Below, piece after piece: positions 15,700 to 17,086 of a stretch of 17,086 nt of DNA. The notes under the pieces were generated by a model. The model ran no database searches and was not told the origin of the DNA. It saw only the letters and a list, made by a program, of their open reading frames with translations. Where the stretch lies: the NCBI GenBank assembly GCA_021846145.1, contig JAJZCJ010000036.1, positions 1-17,086 on the forward strand. The letters are read 5' to 3'. The first letter of the stretch is position 1. Each line of letters starts with the position of its first letter. The position numbers were made by a program, and so were the translations under genes. Origin of the DNA: Bacillota bacterium (GTDB taxonomy: Bacteria; Bacillota; Bacilli; Alicyclobacillales; SLC66).

Positions 15700-16722
15700 A
15701 TGAAAAAATCTCTAGGTCTTTGGCTAGGCATCTTAACGGGTGCCATCGCGTTTGGGGGTGTCTCTTACGCGCAAAGTGGAATTCAAAAAATCCAGGCCTC
15801 TTATGCCAATATTCAGCTGATCGTCAATGGCAAACCTGTATCCACCAGCGCGGAACCCTTTATTTACAATAAAAATGTATATGTGCCTGTTAGTACGGTA
15901 GGGCATGCGCTTGATGCGACTGTAAAGTGGGTGAATAAGCCTGCAGCGGTTCAGGTATCAGGGCCAGAAACGACGATCAAATCTTTTAAAGTGTATGACA
16001 ATGGGACACAACTTCCAAGCGGTATTACCAATGGTAAAGATATCTATGCGATTCCTGCCACTTCGCCTGGGTATGAAACAGCGACGGGGTTGGTGCCAAG
16101 TTCAGATAGTAATGGCAACATTAATTTTAACAATGCGAATCCTCCGACCATCCCGTCGGGAGCGCCTATATTTACCTTAACGCCACAAAAATTAATTGGT
16201 GACTTTGGCAACACTAATTTGTATCCACAACAGCAACTGACAGGATTTTGGACACCAAGTGTGCTCGGTCACCTGTATCCTGCTCAGTTTACGGTGGAGT
16301 GGGGCATTGGGGCGGGGCAACAGTCTGTGATACCGGGCATGGATTATACGTTGAACGGACAGTATCAGACGCTTACCGGTCAGTTTGCGATTGATGACTT
16401 GTCTCGAAATTTTGGTGGTGCTGTACAACTGGTGTTTGTTGGCGACGGAAAAACATTAGGATCTACTGGCTGGGTGCAAAGCGCATCGCAACCTACCTCG
16501 TTTTCTGTTAATGTGGCCGGTGTGAATCTATTAGAAATTCAGTACCAAATCAAATTAGCGAATGGTACGGTGTATAACATGGGGCAGACATACCAAGCAC
16601 CGACAAAAAATGCGGACGGTTCGACAGACCCGATTGTCGTGACAGACATGATGCAACCGACACTGGTGCCCGTGAGTGTGACCAACAGTACTGCCGCAAA
16701 TACAAGCGGGACGAGCAGTTAA
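15700..16722 (+). CDS. Secreted stalk-domain protein with NPCBM-like C-terminal region (paralogue 2)
   Basis: This 340-residue protein shares layout and many residues with the preceding gene: signal/anchor (LGILTGAIAFGGVSYAQSG), stalk domain (AEPFIYNKNVYVPVSTVGHA, then KWV) and an NPCBM-like module (LNGQYQTLTGQFAIDD, GDGKTLGSTGW, VNVAGVNLLEIQYQ). The middle differs: it has an insertion rich in Gly/Asn/Pro, and the C-terminus is Thr/Ser-rich. The ATG at 15700 has GGGGAG about 10 nt upstream. The ATG at 15691 is in frame but only 2 nt from that site, so it is less likely. The 31-bp gap from the first gene holds no terminator, indicating one transcript. No clear terminator follows, and the riboswitch promoter begins 55 bp after the stop. 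Confidence 0.8.
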   Translation: MKKSLGLWLGILTGAIAFGGVSYAQSGIQKIQASYANIQLIVNGKPVSTSAEPFIYNKNVYVPVSTVGHALDATVKWVNKPAAVQVSGPETTIKSFKVYDNGTQLPSGITNGKDIYAIPATSPGYETATGLVPSSDSNGNINFNNANPPTIPSGAPIFTLTPQKLIGDFGNTNLYPQQQLTGFWTPSVLGHLYPAQFTVEWGIGAGQQSVIPGMDYTLNGQYQTLTGQFAIDDLSRNFGGAVQLVFVGDGKTLGSTGWVQSASQPTSFSVNVAGVNLLEIQYQIKLANGTVYNMGQTYQAPTKNADGSTDPIVVTDMMQPTLVPVSVTNSTAANTSGTSS

Positions 16723-16777
16723 GTGCCGCAAACTTGTGAATAATTTTTAAAAAAATCATACTTTAGTAAATTAGGGC

Positions 16778-16806
16778 TTGTCTCATCGTGTCGAATGCTA
16801 TAGAAT
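16778..16806 (+). promoter_or_regulatory. Promoter of the riboswitch transcript
   Basis: TTGTCT (16778-16783), a 17-bp spacer, then TAGAAT (16801-16806). The expected transcript start, around 16813, lies about 10 nt before the aptamer. Confidence 0.6.
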
Positions 16807-16821
16807 AATAGATAGTAAGGC

Positions 16822-16912
16822 CTCCCGATAAAGGCAAACTTGTCGAAAGTCAAGGACGCAAAGCTACGGGTCTGTAGGTGGATTTCACCGATGACCGCCG
16901 AGCTGCCGGACG
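16822..16912 (+). promoter_or_regulatory. Cyclic di-GMP-I (GEMM-I) riboswitch aptamer
   Basis: The conserved GEMM-I core is recognisable in order. AAAGGCAAAC (16830-16839) comes first. A first hairpin is closed by CTTG/CAAG and capped by a GAAA (GNRA) tetraloop. GGACGCAAAGCTACGGG (16854-16870) follows. The second hairpin has GGTC (16869-16872) pairing with GACC (16893-16896) and an inner GGTG/CACC stem. GCCGAGCTGCCGG closes the aptamer, its TGCC pairing with the early GGCA. Known members bind c-di-GMP and control motility, surface and virulence genes in cis. Here it sits about 105 nt after TTGTCT/TAGAAT promoter elements begin and before an ORF starting at 17040. The call rests on motif and pairing matches, not on a covariance-model score. 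Confidence 0.93.
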
Positions 16913-17039
16913 ACGGTCATTGAGCGGACGGTTCTGGGTAGGTTGAGGTACACCTTTATCCCATGGTGTGGACGAGCATTCCTAGTCCCCCTAGGATACC
17001 CCCCAAGAGCTCGTTCACTCATGGTTGAAGGTTGGTTGT
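16913..17039 (+). other. Structured leader (putative riboswitch expression platform)
   Basis: No coding frame is supported here. Several helices are possible. CGGTCAT (16914-16920) can pair with ATGACCG (16891-16897), which would break the second aptamer stem. GGACGAGC (16970-16977) pairs with GCTCGTTC (17009-17016) around the inner hairpin CCTAG-tcccc-CTAGG (16981-16995). TGAGCGGACG (16921-16930) pairs with CGTTCACTCA (17012-17021) with one mismatch, excluding the previous stem. None is followed by a U run, so control at translation of the next ORF is more likely than termination. This is inference from pairing by eye. Confidence 0.45.
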
Positions 17040-17086
17040 ATGAAATTATCTATATTGTTTTCGTATACCGTTGTTGTTATGTATTC
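17040..17086 (+). CDS. Start of an ORF under riboswitch control, cut by the window end
   Basis: The ATG at 17040 follows GAAGG with about 8 nt spacing and opens a frame reading MKLSILFSYTVVVMY before the window ends. The Lys followed by hydrophobic residues is compatible with a signal peptide or membrane segment. An overlapping frame from the ATG at 17021 (MVEGWLYEIIYIVF) is also open but has no Shine-Dalgarno sequence. Too little is visible to name a product. Position directly after the c-di-GMP-I leader makes it the likely regulated gene. Confidence 0.42.
   Translation, partial: MKLSILFSYTVVVMY

Noticed and set aside
16970..17016. Possible intrinsic terminator in the riboswitch leader
   Set aside because: The stem is good but the following bases (ACTCATGG) have no U run, so it does not qualify as a standard terminator.
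1..17086. CRISPR array, tRNA/rRNA genes, insertion sequences or prophage
   Set aside because: I looked for regular direct repeats, cloverleaf-type sequences, transposase or integrase motifs and terminal repeats and saw none.

Overview
The window looks like chromosomal DNA of a Gram-positive, spore-former-type Firmicute, probably an acidophilic Alicyclobacillaceae-like organism. This is an inference from several traits: a hopanoid/squalene gene (hpnE), strong AGGAGG-type ribosome binding sites with frequent GTG/TTG starts, sigma-A-like promoters, secreted 'stalk' (copper amine oxidase N-terminal-like) proteins and a moderate GC content. No rRNA, tRNA, insertion sequence, prophage or CRISPR array was seen.

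Layout. Bases 1-1321 (+) hold the 3' part of hpnE. Bases 1328-3957 (-) form a tight four-gene unit, read from high to low coordinates: a small secreted protein, a TPR/ATP-grasp protein, an MNT-type nucleotidyltransferase and its HEPN partner. The last two form a MntA-HepT type toxin-antitoxin pair. A 185-bp divergent control region rich in inverted repeats separates this unit from asnB (4143-6128, +), which ends at a hairpin terminator. Bases 6190-7064 (-) carry a translationally coupled pair, bacteriohemerythrin and a CheX-like phosphatase. Diverging from them are a GGDEF diguanylate cyclase (7310-8635, +) and a membrane-anchored GGDEF-PAS-EAL protein (8742-10940, +). A 14-TM-type MFS efflux protein (10932-12503, -) converges on the latter and has a promoter with a TetR-style operator. 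Next come a secreted transglutaminase-like protein (12666-14198, -) and a cold-shock protein (14327-14524, -), each with a clear terminator. Two tandem paralogous secreted stalk/NPCBM-like proteins follow (14706-16722, +).

The most striking element is at the right end: a good match to a cyclic di-GMP-I (GEMM-I) riboswitch at about 16822-16912. It has its own promoter and a structured leader of about 125 nt, and precedes an ORF that starts at 17040 and runs off the window.

How the parts may work together (inference). The 6.2-10.9 kb block reads as a signalling cluster: oxygen/iron-responsive hemerythrin, CheY-P phosphatase, c-di-GMP synthesis and c-di-GMP turnover. The riboswitch about 6 kb away is a plausible receptor for the same second messenger, possibly controlling a surface or envelope function next to the secreted stalk proteins. 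The MNT-HEPN pair overlaps the end of the ATP-grasp gene in a way that suggests it was inserted there.
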